Shown here: positions 16,743 to 26,930 of the stretch, in pieces
Layout of the letters: the number at the start of each line of letters is the position of its first letter
Numbering within the stretch: the stretch's first letter is position 1
Source: Roseburia sp. AM59-24XD
GTDB taxonomy: Bacteria; Bacillota; Clostridia; Lachnospirales; Lachnospiraceae
Assembly: GCF_003478445.1 (NCBI RefSeq)
Contig: NZ_QUET01000025.1
Coordinates: 1-55,606, forward strand
Length of the DNA stretch: 55,606 bases
Reading direction: 5' to 3'
Program-made: the position numbers and the translations under genes
Notes under the pieces: model-generated
Database searches by the model: none
The model's input: only the letters and a program-made list of their open reading frames with translations
What the model was told of the DNA's origin: nothing

Positions 16743-19436
16743 ATATATTCAATCAGTTTACACTTCGCACACTCCGCAAAAACAAGATCCGTACACTCGT
16801 AACAGTTGTCGGTATTGCACTTTCCGTGGCAATGTTTACCGCAGTGACATCATCGATCGCAAGCTTTCAGCAATATCTTCTGAATATGGAAGTTGTCAGA
16901 GAGGGTGCATGGGAAGGCAGAATGATGGCGACTGATCTGCAGAGTATTCAGAATATTACGGCAGATAAGCGGGTCAAGGACTGGACGCAGATGGATAATC
17001 TGGGCTATGCAGAATTAAAGGACTGTACCAATGATGACAAACCGTATCTGATGATCGAGGCGGTTGATAAGGATTTTACCAAATATAGTCCGATCACGCT
17101 GTTAGAGGGAAGAATGCCGAAGGATTCTTCGGAGATTGTGATCTCCAAGCATCTGGAATACAATGGCGGCGTGACATATAAGATTGGCGATACATTAAAG
17201 CTTTCGGTTGGAACAAGATACAGCAAGGCGATTTCGGGAGAAAAGTCAGAGGTACTGACGTCAAACGATCCGTACCGCCCGGGGGAAAACGTAAAAGAAA
17301 AGTCCTTAAAAACGTACACGGTGGTTGGCATCTGCGACCGCCCGGTGTCTGAGGATTATTCATCGGCAGGGTATACGGCATTTACAAGAAAGGACGACCA
17401 AAAGGCGGTTAACTATGATCTGTTTCTGACCTTCAACACGCCGGAACAGAGTTATGATATTATGACAAAATATGCTGCGACCGGTGTGTATAAAACGCAT
17501 GAAGATCTGCTCTGTTTTGAGGGGAAAAGCACAAATAACAGTTTTAATGCCATTCTTTATTCGATGGGTGCGATTTGATGGCAATCATTATGGTCGGTGC
17601 GATTTCGTTGATCTACAGTGCATTTTCAATTTCGCTCAGTGAGCGTACCAAGCAGATGGGACTTTTAAAATCCATTGGTGCCACGAAAAAGCAGATAAGG
17701 CACAGTGTGGTCTTTGAAGCATGTGTACTTTGTATGGTTGGAATTCCTCTGGGAATCGCGGCGGGACTTGGAGGGATCGGAATTACGCTTCATGGAATTT
17801 CCGGATTGTTACTTAAGCTCTGGTCGGAAGACACGCCGCTCCGGATCCATCTTGTTGTGACATGGCAGGCGATTGCGATTGCGGTTATTGTCAGCTTTAT
17901 TACCGTGCTGATCTCAGCGATGATCCCGGCTGCAAAAGCGGTGCGCATTCCTGCGATTCAGGCGATCCGCCAGAGTGATGACATTAAGATCCGTGCGGGC
18001 AAGGTTAAAACCTCCGGGCTGACATATAAGCTGTTTGGCTTTTCGGGAATGCTTGCCAGCAAGAATTTCAAAAGAAACCGTAAGAAATATCGTACCACGG
18101 TATTTTCCCTTTTCATCAGTATTGTGCTTTTCGTCAGTGCGACCAGCTCAGTGGTTATCTAAAGAAATCGTCCTCCATTGCGGACAGTCAGCAGGAAAGC
18201 TATGACATCGGCTGCTCTGTATCGGACAAGGCAGCGAACGGAAAGTCACCATCTGAGATTGCAGCCGGCATGGAGGCGATCGGTTCGGTCGACAGTGTCA
18301 GATACCTGAAGGAAAACTATAATCAGCAGATGGAGATTTCACGGGAATGTCTGTCCGACAAATATCTTTCCTATGTAAAGGAGAGTGATCCGGGGCGTAT
18401 CAATGAAAAGAAGGGGACAGTGAGAATTCCGGTCAATCTGACCTTTCTGCAGGATGATGTATTCCGTGAATATCTGCAGGAGAAAAATATGGATGCGGAC
18501 GAGTACATGACTACCAATCCGATGAACGCGCTGGTGTGGGATCGCTTTGTTCTGGAGGATGAAAAGAAAATCTATTCCATGGAGATCCTGAAGAAGGATA
18601 ATGTTGATGCGACACTTGCCATGGCAAAGGCAGTAAAGGGATATTATTTCAGCTGGCAGGATGGAGACAAATATATTTATAACAGCGATGACAGCGAAGA
18701 GAGCAAAATGATCCCGGTGGACAAGGCGACGATCACACATCCGATTCACATCGGTAAAAGAATGACGGCAAATGCGCCGGCAGGTGTAAGTATTTCCAAG
18801 TGGGATGAGGCAGTCAACGTGGTTCTTCCGTACAGTCTGGTGAAGGATGGGATCCTGCGCGGAGTAGTTGACTCGGAGGATGGATATACAAGATATATTC
18901 TTATGGCAAAGCAGCATGAGAAAGCAAGCACAGATCTTGCGGGATATTTTGAGGAGGAGCTGTCCGGCGTGGATGCAGGTACGATCGTTGATGCTGCGGC
19001 AAGCCGTGATTCCGATCAGGCGCTGATCCTTATTCTCGATATCTTTTCCTATGGGTTTATTGTGCTGATCTCTCTGATCGCGATCGCCAATGTATTTAAC
19101 ACGATATCGACGAATGTTATGCTGCGCCGTCAGGAATTTGCGATGCTAAAATCCGTGGGCATGACCGGAAAGGGCTTCCGCCGCATGATGAATTACGAAT
19201 GCATTCTGTATGGTATAAAGGGACTTATATTCGGGCTTCCGGTGTCTCTGGCACTTAGTTTTCTGATGTACAAGTCAATGGTGGATGGCATTGATGTAAG
19301 CTTTATGTTTCCGTGGCAGGGAATGCTGATCTCCGCTTTCAGTGTGTTTGCAATTGTATTTATCACAATGCTTTATGCAATGCGTAAGGTCGGCAAAGAG
19401 AATACCATCGAGGCACTCCGCAATGAAAATCTGTAA
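16739..19436 (+). pseudogene. FtsX/BceB-type ABC permease, interrupted by two single-base frameshifts
   Basis: Three consecutive reading frames (16739-17578, 17575-18162 and the frame entering near 18153 and running to 19436) make one permease of ~899 aa. It has an N-terminal helix, an extracellular domain, FtsX helices (MAIIMVGAISLIYSAF), a second domain and a final FtsX block (SLIAIANVFNTIST). Adding one T near 17573 (ATTTGATGG) restores GAI-LMAII; adding one T near 18147 (AGCTCAGTGG) restores TSFSGYLKK. The total then becomes 2700 bases, an exact codon multiple. Either the gene is broken or the assembly undercalled two homopolymers; I favour the latter. Confidence 0.85.
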
Positions 19437-19450
19437 TTATAAAAATTGAG

Positions 19451-19531
19451 CCGTGTATTATTTCTGTAACGTAAAAGTAATGAAATCTTATGATTTTTGT
19501 TATGGCGGTTTCAGAAAATACACGGTATAAT
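19451..19531 (+). promoter_or_regulatory. Inverted repeat and -10 element before the VanRS-like pair
   Basis: CCGTGTATTATTTCTG (19451-19466) and CAGAAAATACACGG (19512-19525) are complementary over 14 bases, with a two-base insertion in the left arm. The right arm abuts a TATAAT at 19526-19531. There is no good -35, so activator dependence or a regulator bound to the repeat is plausible; it may also be a transcript hairpin. Confidence 0.55.
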
Positions 19532-19655
19532 TAGGGAAACAAACGACATGTTCAAGGGGGGAAGTGCGCGCAATCCGGTAGAACGGATGATCTGCACGGT
19601 TGTTTTGTGCCGGCGGTTTTAAGCCGAGGCTCTGAGAAAGGAATGAAAGATTAAT

Positions 19656-20351
19656 ATGCAGAATATTATTGTGCTTGACGATGAGAAGGAGATTGCGGAT
19701 CTTCTGGAGGTGTATCTGACGAATGAGGGTTATCAGGTGTTTAAGTTTTACCGGGCAGAGGGGGTGCTCGACTGCATCCGGGACAATGAGATCTCACTGG
19801 CGATCCTTGATGTAATGCTGCCGGATATCGACGGCTTTCAGCTTTGCCGCAAGATCCGGGAGAACTGGTATTTTCCGATCATCATGCTGACGGCGAAGAT
19901 CGAGGACGTGGACAAGATCACGGGACTGACCGTGGGGGCGGACGATTATATTACGAAGCCGTTCAATCCGATGGAGGTTGTTGCGAGAGTGAAGGGACAG
20001 CTCAGACGTTCCCAGACCTATAATCCGTCCATGAGCGGACAGGAAGAGGAGGAGTCCTACAACATCCGCGGGCTGGAGCTGGTGCCGAACATGCACACCT
20101 GCTATCTGTACGGCGAGAAGATCGACCTGCCGCCGATCGAGTATGACATTCTCGTTTATCTTTGCCGCCATCTGGGGAAAGTGGTTTCGGCAGAGGAATT
20201 ATTTGAGGCGGTCTGGGGAGAGAAATATCTCAACAGCAATAATACCGTCATGGCGCATATCGCAAGGATCCGCGAGAAGCTTCATGAGAATGCACGCGCA
20301 CCGAAGTTTATCAAAACAGTCTGGGGCGTTGGATATAAGATGGATCGGTAA
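19656..20351 (+). CDS. OmpR-family response regulator (VanR-like)
   Basis: A 231-aa regulator: receiver domain with DDE at 8-10, phospho-acceptor Asp52 in AILDVMLPD, and TKPFNP; then a winged helix ending TVWGVGYKMDR. Overall it resembles VanR and relatives. It pairs with the kinase 33 bases downstream. No vanHAX-type resistance genes are in the window, so a cell-envelope role is only suggested. ATG follows GAAAGGAATG. Confidence 0.93.
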   Translation: MQNIIVLDDEKEIADLLEVYLTNEGYQVFKFYRAEGVLDCIRDNEISLAILDVMLPDIDGFQLCRKIRENWYFPIIMLTAKIEDVDKITGLTVGADDYITKPFNPMEVVARVKGQLRRSQTYNPSMSGQEEEESYNIRGLELVPNMHTCYLYGEKIDLPPIEYDILVYLCRHLGKVVSAEELFEAVWGEKYLNSNNTVMAHIARIREKLHENARAPKFIKTVWGVGYKMDR

Positions 20352-20384
20352 GGATCCGAAACAGGGAAAGGAATGTAAGGATTT

Positions 20385-21463
20385 ATGGAGGGTGACGTTC
20401 GTCAAAAGGTTGCAAAGCAGCTTGTAAAAGGATATCTGGTACACATGCTGGTCTATATTGTGGCAGTGCTGGCACTTCTTGGAATCGCCTATTGGTGGTG
20501 CAACAGCCAGATCTGGTATTCGTGGGACGAACTTTACCCTCTTGTTCATTGGCTTCATATCAATGTGGTCGCTGTCTTTCTTGGAGTGATGCTGATCGGC
20601 TGCGTGGCGATCACCTGTGTTCATTTCTATCAGATGGCACGTATGCTGGAGCTTGTCACTACGGCTGTAGATGACCTGTATTCCAACCGGATCAACAGCG
20701 TAAAGCTCCGGCTTCCCTGCAGGAGGTGGAGCGCAAGCTGAATGAGATCATGATAGGGATCCGTGACAGCCAGCAGGAGGCGAAGGATGCCGAGCAGCGC
20801 AAGAATGACATGATCATTTACATGGCGCATGATCTGAAAACGCCGTTGACCTCCGTGATCGGTTATCTGACATTGTTGAAGGATGAGCCGGAGATTTCAC
20901 AGGAGCTTCGCCAGAAATATCTTGATATTGCCTGGAATAAAGCGGGACGTCTGGAGGATCTTGTCAATGAATTCTTCGAGCTGACCCGTATGAATTTTGC
21001 ACATATGAGCCTGAATTGCAACATGGTCAATATGTCGATGATGGTGGAACAGTTTATGTATGAATTTAAGCCTCTTCTGACGGAGAAGGGGATGGATTAT
21101 CAGCTGGAGACAGAGCCGGAGATCATGGTGTACTGCGACATCGAGAAGATGCAGAGAGTTTTCGACAACCTGCTTAAGAATGCGATCAATTATGGTTATC
21201 CGGACAGCATGATCCATGTTTATCTGGAGAAGAATGGCGAGAAGGGCATGCGGTTGATTGTTCAGAATCATGGACAGACGATCCCTGCCGAGAAGCTGAG
21301 CTATCTGTTTGAACAGTTCTTCCGGCTGGACAGCTCCAGAGATTCCCAAACCGGCGGAACAGGGCTTGGTCTTGCAATCGCCAAGCAGATCGTGGAGCTG
21401 CACGGAGGTAAGATTTCCTGCGAAAGTTCCAATGAAACAATTGTATTTATCGTGGAAATATGA
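20385..21463 (+). pseudogene. VanS-like sensor histidine kinase, one single-base frameshift
   Basis: The first frame (20385-20741) encodes two membrane helices around a short loop; the second, entered near 20707, encodes the HAMP end, DHp box (YMAHDLKTPLTSVIGY), N box NAINYG and G box GGTGLGLAIAKQI. Inserting one C in GCTCCGGCT restores VKLPASLQEVERKLNEI and gives exactly 360 codons. So this is one kinase for the preceding regulator, either truly frameshifted or miscalled. Confidence 0.87.
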
Positions 21464-21482
21464 TCGGAGGCACGCCTGACAT

Positions 21483-22586
21483 ATGGAAAACCAGACCGGA
21501 AAACAACTGAAATATGTACAGATCGTTGAGGAGCTGAAGGGGAAGGTATTGTCCGGGCAGATCCAGCCCGGGGACAAGCTTCCTTCGGAAAATGTTCTTG
21601 CTGCTCAGTATCATGTGAGCCGGCAGACCGTGCGCAAAGCGATCGCGATCCTGGAGAACGAGGGCTACGTTTATGCGGAGCACGGAAGAGGAACCTTCTG
21701 TACGGAGCTTGTGCGCCACCGGCATGAATCGGGGAACATTGCTGTAGTGACGACGTATTTATCGGATTATATTTTCCCGGAGGTGATCCGCGGGATCGAC
21801 GATGTGCTGACGAGAGAGGGTTACAGTATCATCCTTAAGAATACGAGAAATTCGCGGACGCAGGAGATACGTTGTCTACAGGAGCTTTTGCAGAAGGATA
21901 TTGACGGCATTATTATTGAGCCGAGCAAGAGTCAGATCTACTGCAGACATACCGGGCTGTTTGAGCAGCTTAAGCAGTTTCAGATTCCGTATGTATTTAT
22001 TCAGGGATGTTATGAGCAGATGAAGGATAGTCCGCAGGTGCTGATGGACGACTGTGCGGGTGGCTTTCTGCTTACGAAGCACCTGATTGAGCAGGGGCAC
22101 CGGCAGATCGCCGGTGTTTTCAAGGCAGATGACATGCAGGGGCAGAACCGCCACAAGGGTTACGCCAGGGCGCTCGCCGAGGCGGGGATCGCATACGATC
22201 CGGACAAGGTTGTCTGGTTTTACACGGAGGATCGTGCACTGCACCCGTATGAGAAGCTCGGACAGATGGTGGCTGACGGAGTGCTGATGGATGGGGTTGT
22301 ATGCTATAATGACCAGATCGCATTTGAGGTGATCCGTGCGCTGCAGCACGCAGGAGTGCAGGTGCCGGAGGATGTCTCGGTGTGTGGCTACGACAATTCG
22401 CCGATGGCGCATTCGGGGGAGCTGCGGCTGACAACGATCGCGCATCCGCAGGAACGTCTTGGCGCGATGGCAGCAGAGCTTTTGCTGCGGCTGATCGGCG
22501 GTGAGGAGCCGGGTGACGATAAGATTCTGGTGGAGCCGGAGCTTGTTATTGGCAATTCTACGATTTTAAGAAAAAACAACTTGTAA
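21483..22586 (+). CDS. araR: Arabinose-type repressor, GntR-LacI hybrid
   Basis: A 367-aa repressor with a GntR-type winged helix (residues ~8-75; PGDKLPSENVLAAQYHVSRQ) joined to a LacI-type sugar-binding domain (~88-365; VVTTYLSDYIFPEVIRGIDD, VCGYDNSPMAH). This combination is diagnostic of AraR, which releases DNA on binding L-arabinose. Its stop codon lies in a 10-bp palindrome that may be its own operator, and an FGGY kinase and AraD follow. ATG has GGAGGC upstream. It starts 19 bases after the VanS-like gene, which may simply be coincidental placement. Confidence 0.9.
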   Translation: MENQTGKQLKYVQIVEELKGKVLSGQIQPGDKLPSENVLAAQYHVSRQTVRKAIAILENEGYVYAEHGRGTFCTELVRHRHESGNIAVVTTYLSDYIFPEVIRGIDDVLTREGYSIILKNTRNSRTQEIRCLQELLQKDIDGIIIEPSKSQIYCRHTGLFEQLKQFQIPYVFIQGCYEQMKDSPQVLMDDCAGGFLLTKHLIEQGHRQIAGVFKADDMQGQNRHKGYARALAEAGIAYDPDKVVWFYTEDRALHPYEKLGQMVADGVLMDGVVCYNDQIAFEVIRALQHAGVQVPEDVSVCGYDNSPMAHSGELRLTTIAHPQERLGAMAAELLLRLIGGEEPGDDKILVEPELVIGNSTILRKNNL

Positions 22587-22605
22587 ATACGAGTGTACAA
22601 GTTGT
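22576..22605 (+). promoter_or_regulatory. Palindrome at the araR end: candidate AraR operator
   Basis: ACAACTTGTA, ten bases, then the exact complement TACAAGTTGT. The TTGTA...TACAA halves match half-sites of known AraR boxes, but the 10-base spacer is wider than the usual contiguous box. The site overlaps the araR stop codon and precedes the kinase, as expected for control of the arabinose genes. Confidence 0.6.
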
Positions 22606-22632
22606 ATCATGAGAATATAGAACAAACGGAGG

Positions 22633-22670
22633 AACAAGGCAGTGTGTCCGGGAGGGATGACCGCCTTGTT
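22633..22670 (+). promoter_or_regulatory. Leader hairpin before the FGGY kinase
   Basis: AACAAGGC and GCCTTGTT form an 8-bp stem around a 22-base loop, ~75 bases before the kinase start. There is only a weak U-run after it. It may be an attenuator or mRNA stabiliser. Confidence 0.45.
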
Positions 22671-22745
22671 TATGTTATTCCGAAGGAGATCGTATCAGGG
22701 GATATCGGTGTAACTGTATATTTTGGGAAAGGCATGGTGAGTAAG

Positions 22746-24335
22746 ATGAATGCAAAGGAAAGTATCTTAAACGGAAAAGCAGCACTTGGTATTGAGTTTG
22801 GATCCACCCGTATTAAGGCGGTGCTGATCGACGAGAACTGCGAGGCGCTGGCAGTTGGTTCCTATCATTGGGAGAATCAGCTTGTGGACGGTATCTGGAC
22901 CTACAGTCTGGAGATGATACATACCGGTCTGCAGGCGTGCTATAAGGATCTGGCGGACAAGGTACGTGCACAGTACGATGTACCGCTTACGAAGCTGGCG
23001 GGCATCGGCATCAGCGCAATGATGCACGGCTATATGGCATTTAATAAGGAAGATGAGCTGTTGGTTCCATTCCGGACATGGCGTAATACCATGACGGAGG
23101 AGGCTGCGGCGAAGCTTACCGAGGAGTTTCAGGTCAATGTGCCGGAGCGCTACAGCATTTCACATCTGTATCAGGCAATCTTAAAGAACGAGGAGCATGT
23201 GAAGGACATTACGTTTTTCACAACGCTTGCCGGTTATATCCACTGGCAGCTCACCGGACAGAAGGTACTTGGCGTCGGTGATGCGTCCGGTATGTTCCCA
23301 ATCGATTGTGCGACGAAGGATTATGACGAGGAGAAGCTTGCGAAGTTTGATAAGCTCATCGAGGGATATCATTTCCCGTGGACATTGCGTGAGATCCTGC
23401 CAAAGTCACTGACTGCGGGAGAGGAAGCAGGCGTGCTTACCGTGGCAGGCGCAAAGCTGCTCGATCCGACCGGTACACTGGAAGCGGGCATTCCGCTTTG
23501 TCCGCCGGAGGGCGATGCAGGTACCGGTATGGTCGCAACCAACAGTGTGAAGATACGCACAGGAAATGTTTCTGCGGGAACCTCAGTCTTTGCAATGATC
23601 GTTATGGAGAAGGAGCTTCAGAAGCTTCATACGGAGATCGATCTTGTGACAACACCGGCAGGCGATCTGGTGGCAATGGTGCACTGCAACAACTGTACCT
23701 CAGATATCAATGCGTGGGTCAACCTGTTCGGAGAATTTGCAGCGAAAATGGGTATGCCGGTGGTTGACAAAGGGAAATTATATGATCTGCTGTTTAAGGT
23801 TGCATTAGAGGGCGAGCCGGACTGCGGCGGACTTCTTTCTTATAACTACTTCTCCGGCGAGAGCATTACCGGCTTTGATGAGGGACGTCCGTTGTTTGTC
23901 CGTCATGCAGATGATAAGCTCAGCCTGGCGAACTTTATGCGCGCGCATCTGTTCACGGCGCTTGGTGCATTGAAGAACGGTCTTGACATTCTGCTCAAGG
24001 AGGAGAATGTGCCGGTTGATAAGATTTACGGGCATGGTGGCTTCTTTACCGTGCCGGGGGCCGGTCAGAAGATCATGGCAGCAGCGATGAATACGCCGGT
24101 TTCCGTGATGGATACGGCAAGCGAGGGCGGTGCCTGGGGCATTGCCGTGCTTGCTCAGTACATGGTAGACGGAGCAGACGAGGCGCTGGCAGATTATCTG
24201 GATCATCAGGTATTTGCCGGTCAGACGGGAACAACACTGGAGCCGGATCCGGCAGACGTTAAGGGCTTTGACGACTTCCTGATACGTTATAACAAGGGAC
24301 TTGCGATCGAGCGGGCTGCCGTAGAGAGCATATAG
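22746..24335 (+). CDS. FGGY carbohydrate kinase, probable L-ribulokinase
   Basis: FGGY kinases phosphorylate sugars with [20 protein letters not shown] (phosphate-1 motif), [12 protein letters not shown] and the C-terminal [13 protein letters not shown] (adenosine motif) are visible; 529 aa fits the family. Lying between araR and araD, it most likely makes L-ribulose 5-phosphate, but the sequence differs from classical AraB, and xylulose or another ketose is possible. Start: ATG 22746 ([18 protein letters not shown]) fits the family and has GGGAAAGG upstream; ATG 22734 is nearly on top of that site. No arabinose isomerase gene is in the window. Confidence 0.85.
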   Translation: MNAKESILNGKAALGIEFGSTRIKAVLIDENCEALAVGSYHWENQLVDGIWTYSLEMIHTGLQACYKDLADKVRAQYDVPLTKLAGIGISAMMHGYMAFNKEDELLVPFRTWRNTMTEEAAAKLTEEFQVNVPERYSISHLYQAILKNEEHVKDITFFTTLAGYIHWQLTGQKVLGVGDASGMFPIDCATKDYDEEKLAKFDKLIEGYHFPWTLREILPKSLTAGEEAGVLTVAGAKLLDPTGTLEAGIPLCPPEGDAGTGMVATNSVKIRTGNVSAGTSVFAMIVMEKELQKLHTEIDLVTTPAGDLVAMVHCNNCTSDINAWVNLFGEFAAKMGMPVVDKGKLYDLLFKVALEGEPDCGGLLSYNYFSGESITGFDEGRPLFVRHADDKLSLANFMRAHLFTALGALKNGLDILLKEENVPVDKIYGHGGFFTVPGAGQKIMAAAMNTPVSVMDTASEGGAWGIAVLAQYMVDGADEALADYLDHQVFAGQTGTTLEPDPADVKGFDDFLIRYNKGLAIERAAVESI

Positions 24336-24412
24336 AGTATATAAAGGCAGTGTATGTATATATAAAAAGTGTATGTATAAACATGAAAGTGAAGCAGAAA
24401 GGGGCAATTGCG

Positions 24413-25104
24413 ATGTTAGAGGAATAAAACAGCAGGTATACGAAGCAAACATGGAGCTTCCGAAGAGAGGACTTATTACATATACATGGGGCAATGTCAG
24501 CGGCATTGACCGTAAGACCAATTATTTTGTCATCAAGCCGAGCGGCGTTGACTACGATAAGCTGAAGCCGGAGGATATGGTTGTGATGGATCTGAACGGC
24601 AATAAGATCGAGGGCGAATATAAACCGTCCTCCGACACTCCGACACATCTGGAGCTTTATCTGAGATATCCGGAGATCGGTGGTATTGTGCACACACACT
24701 CGCCGGAGGCAACCGCATGGGCGCAGGCGGGACGTTCCATTCCGCTGTACGGAACCACGCATGCAGACTACTTCTATGGAGAGATCCCTTGTGCCAGAAG
24801 CCTGACTCCGGAGGAGATTGACGAGGCATATGAGGCCAATACCGGTCTTGTCATCATTGAGACATTTGAGCTGGCGGGCTTAAATCCGATGTACACGCCG
24901 GGCATCCTCTGCAAGAACCACGGTCCGTTTACCTGGGGTAAGGATGCGGCAGAGGCGGTTCACAACGCAGTCGTGCTGGAGGAGGTTGCGAAGATGGCGA
25001 CCAAGACCGAGCTGATCAATCCGAAGGTACAGCCGGCACCGGACAGTATCCGCGACAAGCATTTCTTCCGCAAGCATGGAGAGAATGCGTATTATGGACA
25101 GTGA
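24413..25104 (+). pseudogene. araD: L-ribulose-5-phosphate 4-epimerase, frameshift near codon 5
   Basis: AraD converts L-ribulose 5-P to D-xylulose 5-P. The class II aldolase fold is complete: zinc ligands in [10 protein letters not shown] and KNHGPFTW, and [11 protein letters not shown]. The proper start is ATG 24413 behind AAAGGGG, reading MLEE, but TAA follows at once. One added T in GAATAAAAC gives [17 protein letters not shown], the usual N-terminus, and exactly 231 codons. Read from 24373 instead, the protein would have a foreign N-terminus. Probably functional in the organism if this is an undercall. Confidence 0.88.
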
Positions 25105-25158
25105 TCGGGAAAGTGAACGATACATGATATTTCAAAAACGAATAATGAATAAGATTTT

Positions 25159-25187
25159 ATGGGTGTATGAAAATGCACCCATTTTTT
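25159..25187 (+). terminator. Terminator after araD
   Basis: ATGGGTG, 10-base loop, CACCCAT, then TTTTT. It ends the araR-kinase-araD transcript before the YesN-like gene. Confidence 0.85.
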
Positions 25188-25295
25188 GCTTTTGCATTAT
25201 AGTTTCGGGGATTAAAGATAGCCAATTTTATATGGATTTGATACAATAAAACTAAAAAGAAAGGACTCGGGATCAGTAAGAAAGGGGGAGCATTT

Positions 25296-26930
25296 ATGTA
25301 CAAAGTATTTTTGATCGAGGACGAGATCGTGATACGGGAAGCGCTGGAACGGATGATTCCATGGAATGAATATGGTTTTGAACTGGTAGGAAAGGCAAAG
25401 GACGGAGAGATTGCGCTTCCTATGATACGCAAGACAAAACCGGACGTGCTGATTACAGATATTAAAATGCCGTTTATGGATGGTCTGACATTAAGTGGCA
25501 TAGTGAAAAAGGAATTTCCGGATATTCGTATTGTGATCGTTAGTGGGTATGATGACTTTGAATATGCCAAAAAAGCGATTGCTCTCGGGGTGGACGACTA
25601 TCTGTTGAAGCCGATCGCTAAGGCGGAGTTTGTCAATGTTCTTCAAAAAATTTATCAGGATTTTGAAGAAAAGGGGAAACAGCAGGATTACTATGAAAAA
25701 TTCGAACAGGAATTTAAGAAATATGAGAATCATTCCAGACGTGATTTCTTTGAATTGCTTGTAACGAAGCATGTGGATCTGCAGGAGATTTACGAGAAGG
25801 CAGAAAAGCTTTCGTTTGATATTATGGCAGAAAGTTACAATATGGTGTTTTTCTCGTTGTCAGAGAGCAAAGACACAGATACGGTTGATCAGAGGTATTC
25901 GCAGAGAGTGGCAGATCTTCAGAAGCAGATTGATGATGCACTGCAAAAAGAAAAGGAGCTTTATGTGTTTCGCAATCAGACCTTCAGCTATGTGGTGCTT
26001 TTGATGGGAGATCATGAAAATATACAGGAAAGAACGAAACAGTGTGTAAAGCTGCTTCAGGATATTCTTGAAAATGATCAGAGCGGACTGGAGTGGATCG
26101 TGTGTGCATCAGAACCGGTGGAACGCCTGAGTCAGCTTCCGGAGTGTTATAAGAAGGGCATGCAGATATTTGCATACCGTTATTTGGGATATTCCCATGT
26201 CGTGTCGTCGGATATGGTTCCGGTGGGCGAGCATGAATCGGAGAACAGTGAGATCAAGGATCTGGTCAGCGTAGACAGTAATGTGGTGAATCCGGCGATA
26301 TTCCAGAATTTCCTGTGCAATGCATTGGAGAATGAGGTGGAGGAGTTCGTGGACAATTATCTTCAGATGGTCGGAGAATCCGCACTGAAGTCGAAAATGT
26401 TCCGGCAATATATATTGTTGAACATTCATTTTTGTATTGTATCGTTTCTGCAGAAGCTGGGCTATGAAAAGGACGCAGCAGACAACTCGCTGCTGGAGGC
26501 ATCCGGAATGAGTCAGCCGTTAGATATTGACCGGATTGAGGGGAGTATCTCTGCATCGTTAAAGCAGGCGATACAGCTGCGCGAAGAAAAGAGCAAGGGA
26601 AAATATCAAAATGTTTTACAAAATGCAGTTCAATATATGGAAGAAAACTTTGCAGATGAAAATCTTACCTTAAATAAAGTGGCATGTGTGGCAAATGTCA
26701 GTGCAAATCATTTCAGTGCAATGTTCAGCCAGAAAATGGGACAGACCTTTATCGAATACCTGACCTCTCTGCGTATGCATCGGGCGAAGGAGCTTTTACG
26801 CTGTACCGACAAACGTTCCGGAGAGATTGCATTGGAGGTCGGTTATAAGGATTCGCACTATTTCAGTTTTCTTTTCAAAAAAACGCAGGGATGTACACCG
26901 AGTGAATATCGTAATCAGGGGGCGGTTTAG
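25296..26930 (+). CDS. Response regulator with AraC-type output (YesN-like)
   Basis: A 544-aa regulator: receiver (residues 1-120; Asp55 in ITDIKMPFMD, Lys in LLKPIAK), a long middle region, and two AraC-type helix-turn-helix motifs at ~440-540 (VANVSANHFSAMFSQKMG, EVGYKDSHYFSFLFKK). YesN-like regulators typically turn on ABC sugar importers in response to extracellular sugar sensed by a YesM-like kinase, and both are adjacent. ATG with AGAAAGGGGG. Confidence 0.95.
   Translation: MYKVFLIEDEIVIREALERMIPWNEYGFELVGKAKDGEIALPMIRKTKPDVLITDIKMPFMDGLTLSGIVKKEFPDIRIVIVSGYDDFEYAKKAIALGVDDYLLKPIAKAEFVNVLQKIYQDFEEKGKQQDYYEKFEQEFKKYENHSRRDFFELLVTKHVDLQEIYEKAEKLSFDIMAESYNMVFFSLSESKDTDTVDQRYSQRVADLQKQIDDALQKEKELYVFRNQTFSYVVLLMGDHENIQERTKQCVKLLQDILENDQSGLEWIVCASEPVERLSQLPECYKKGMQIFAYRYLGYSHVVSSDMVPVGEHESENSEIKDLVSVDSNVVNPAIFQNFLCNALENEVEEFVDNYLQMVGESALKSKMFRQYILLNIHFCIVSFLQKLGYEKDAADNSLLEASGMSQPLDIDRIEGSISASLKQAIQLREEKSKGKYQNVLQNAVQYMEENFADENLTLNKVACVANVSANHFSAMFSQKMGQTFIEYLTSLRMHRAKELLRCTDKRSGEIALEVGYKDSHYFSFLFKKTQGCTPSEYRNQGAV

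Noticed and set aside
17560..18160. Programmed ribosomal frameshifting in the permease
   Set aside because: No slippery heptamer plus downstream structure that I can see, and the same type of one-base loss recurs in unrelated genes.
19656..21463. Vancomycin resistance locus
   Set aside because: Only VanRS-like regulators are present; no vanHAX, vanY or ligase genes follow.
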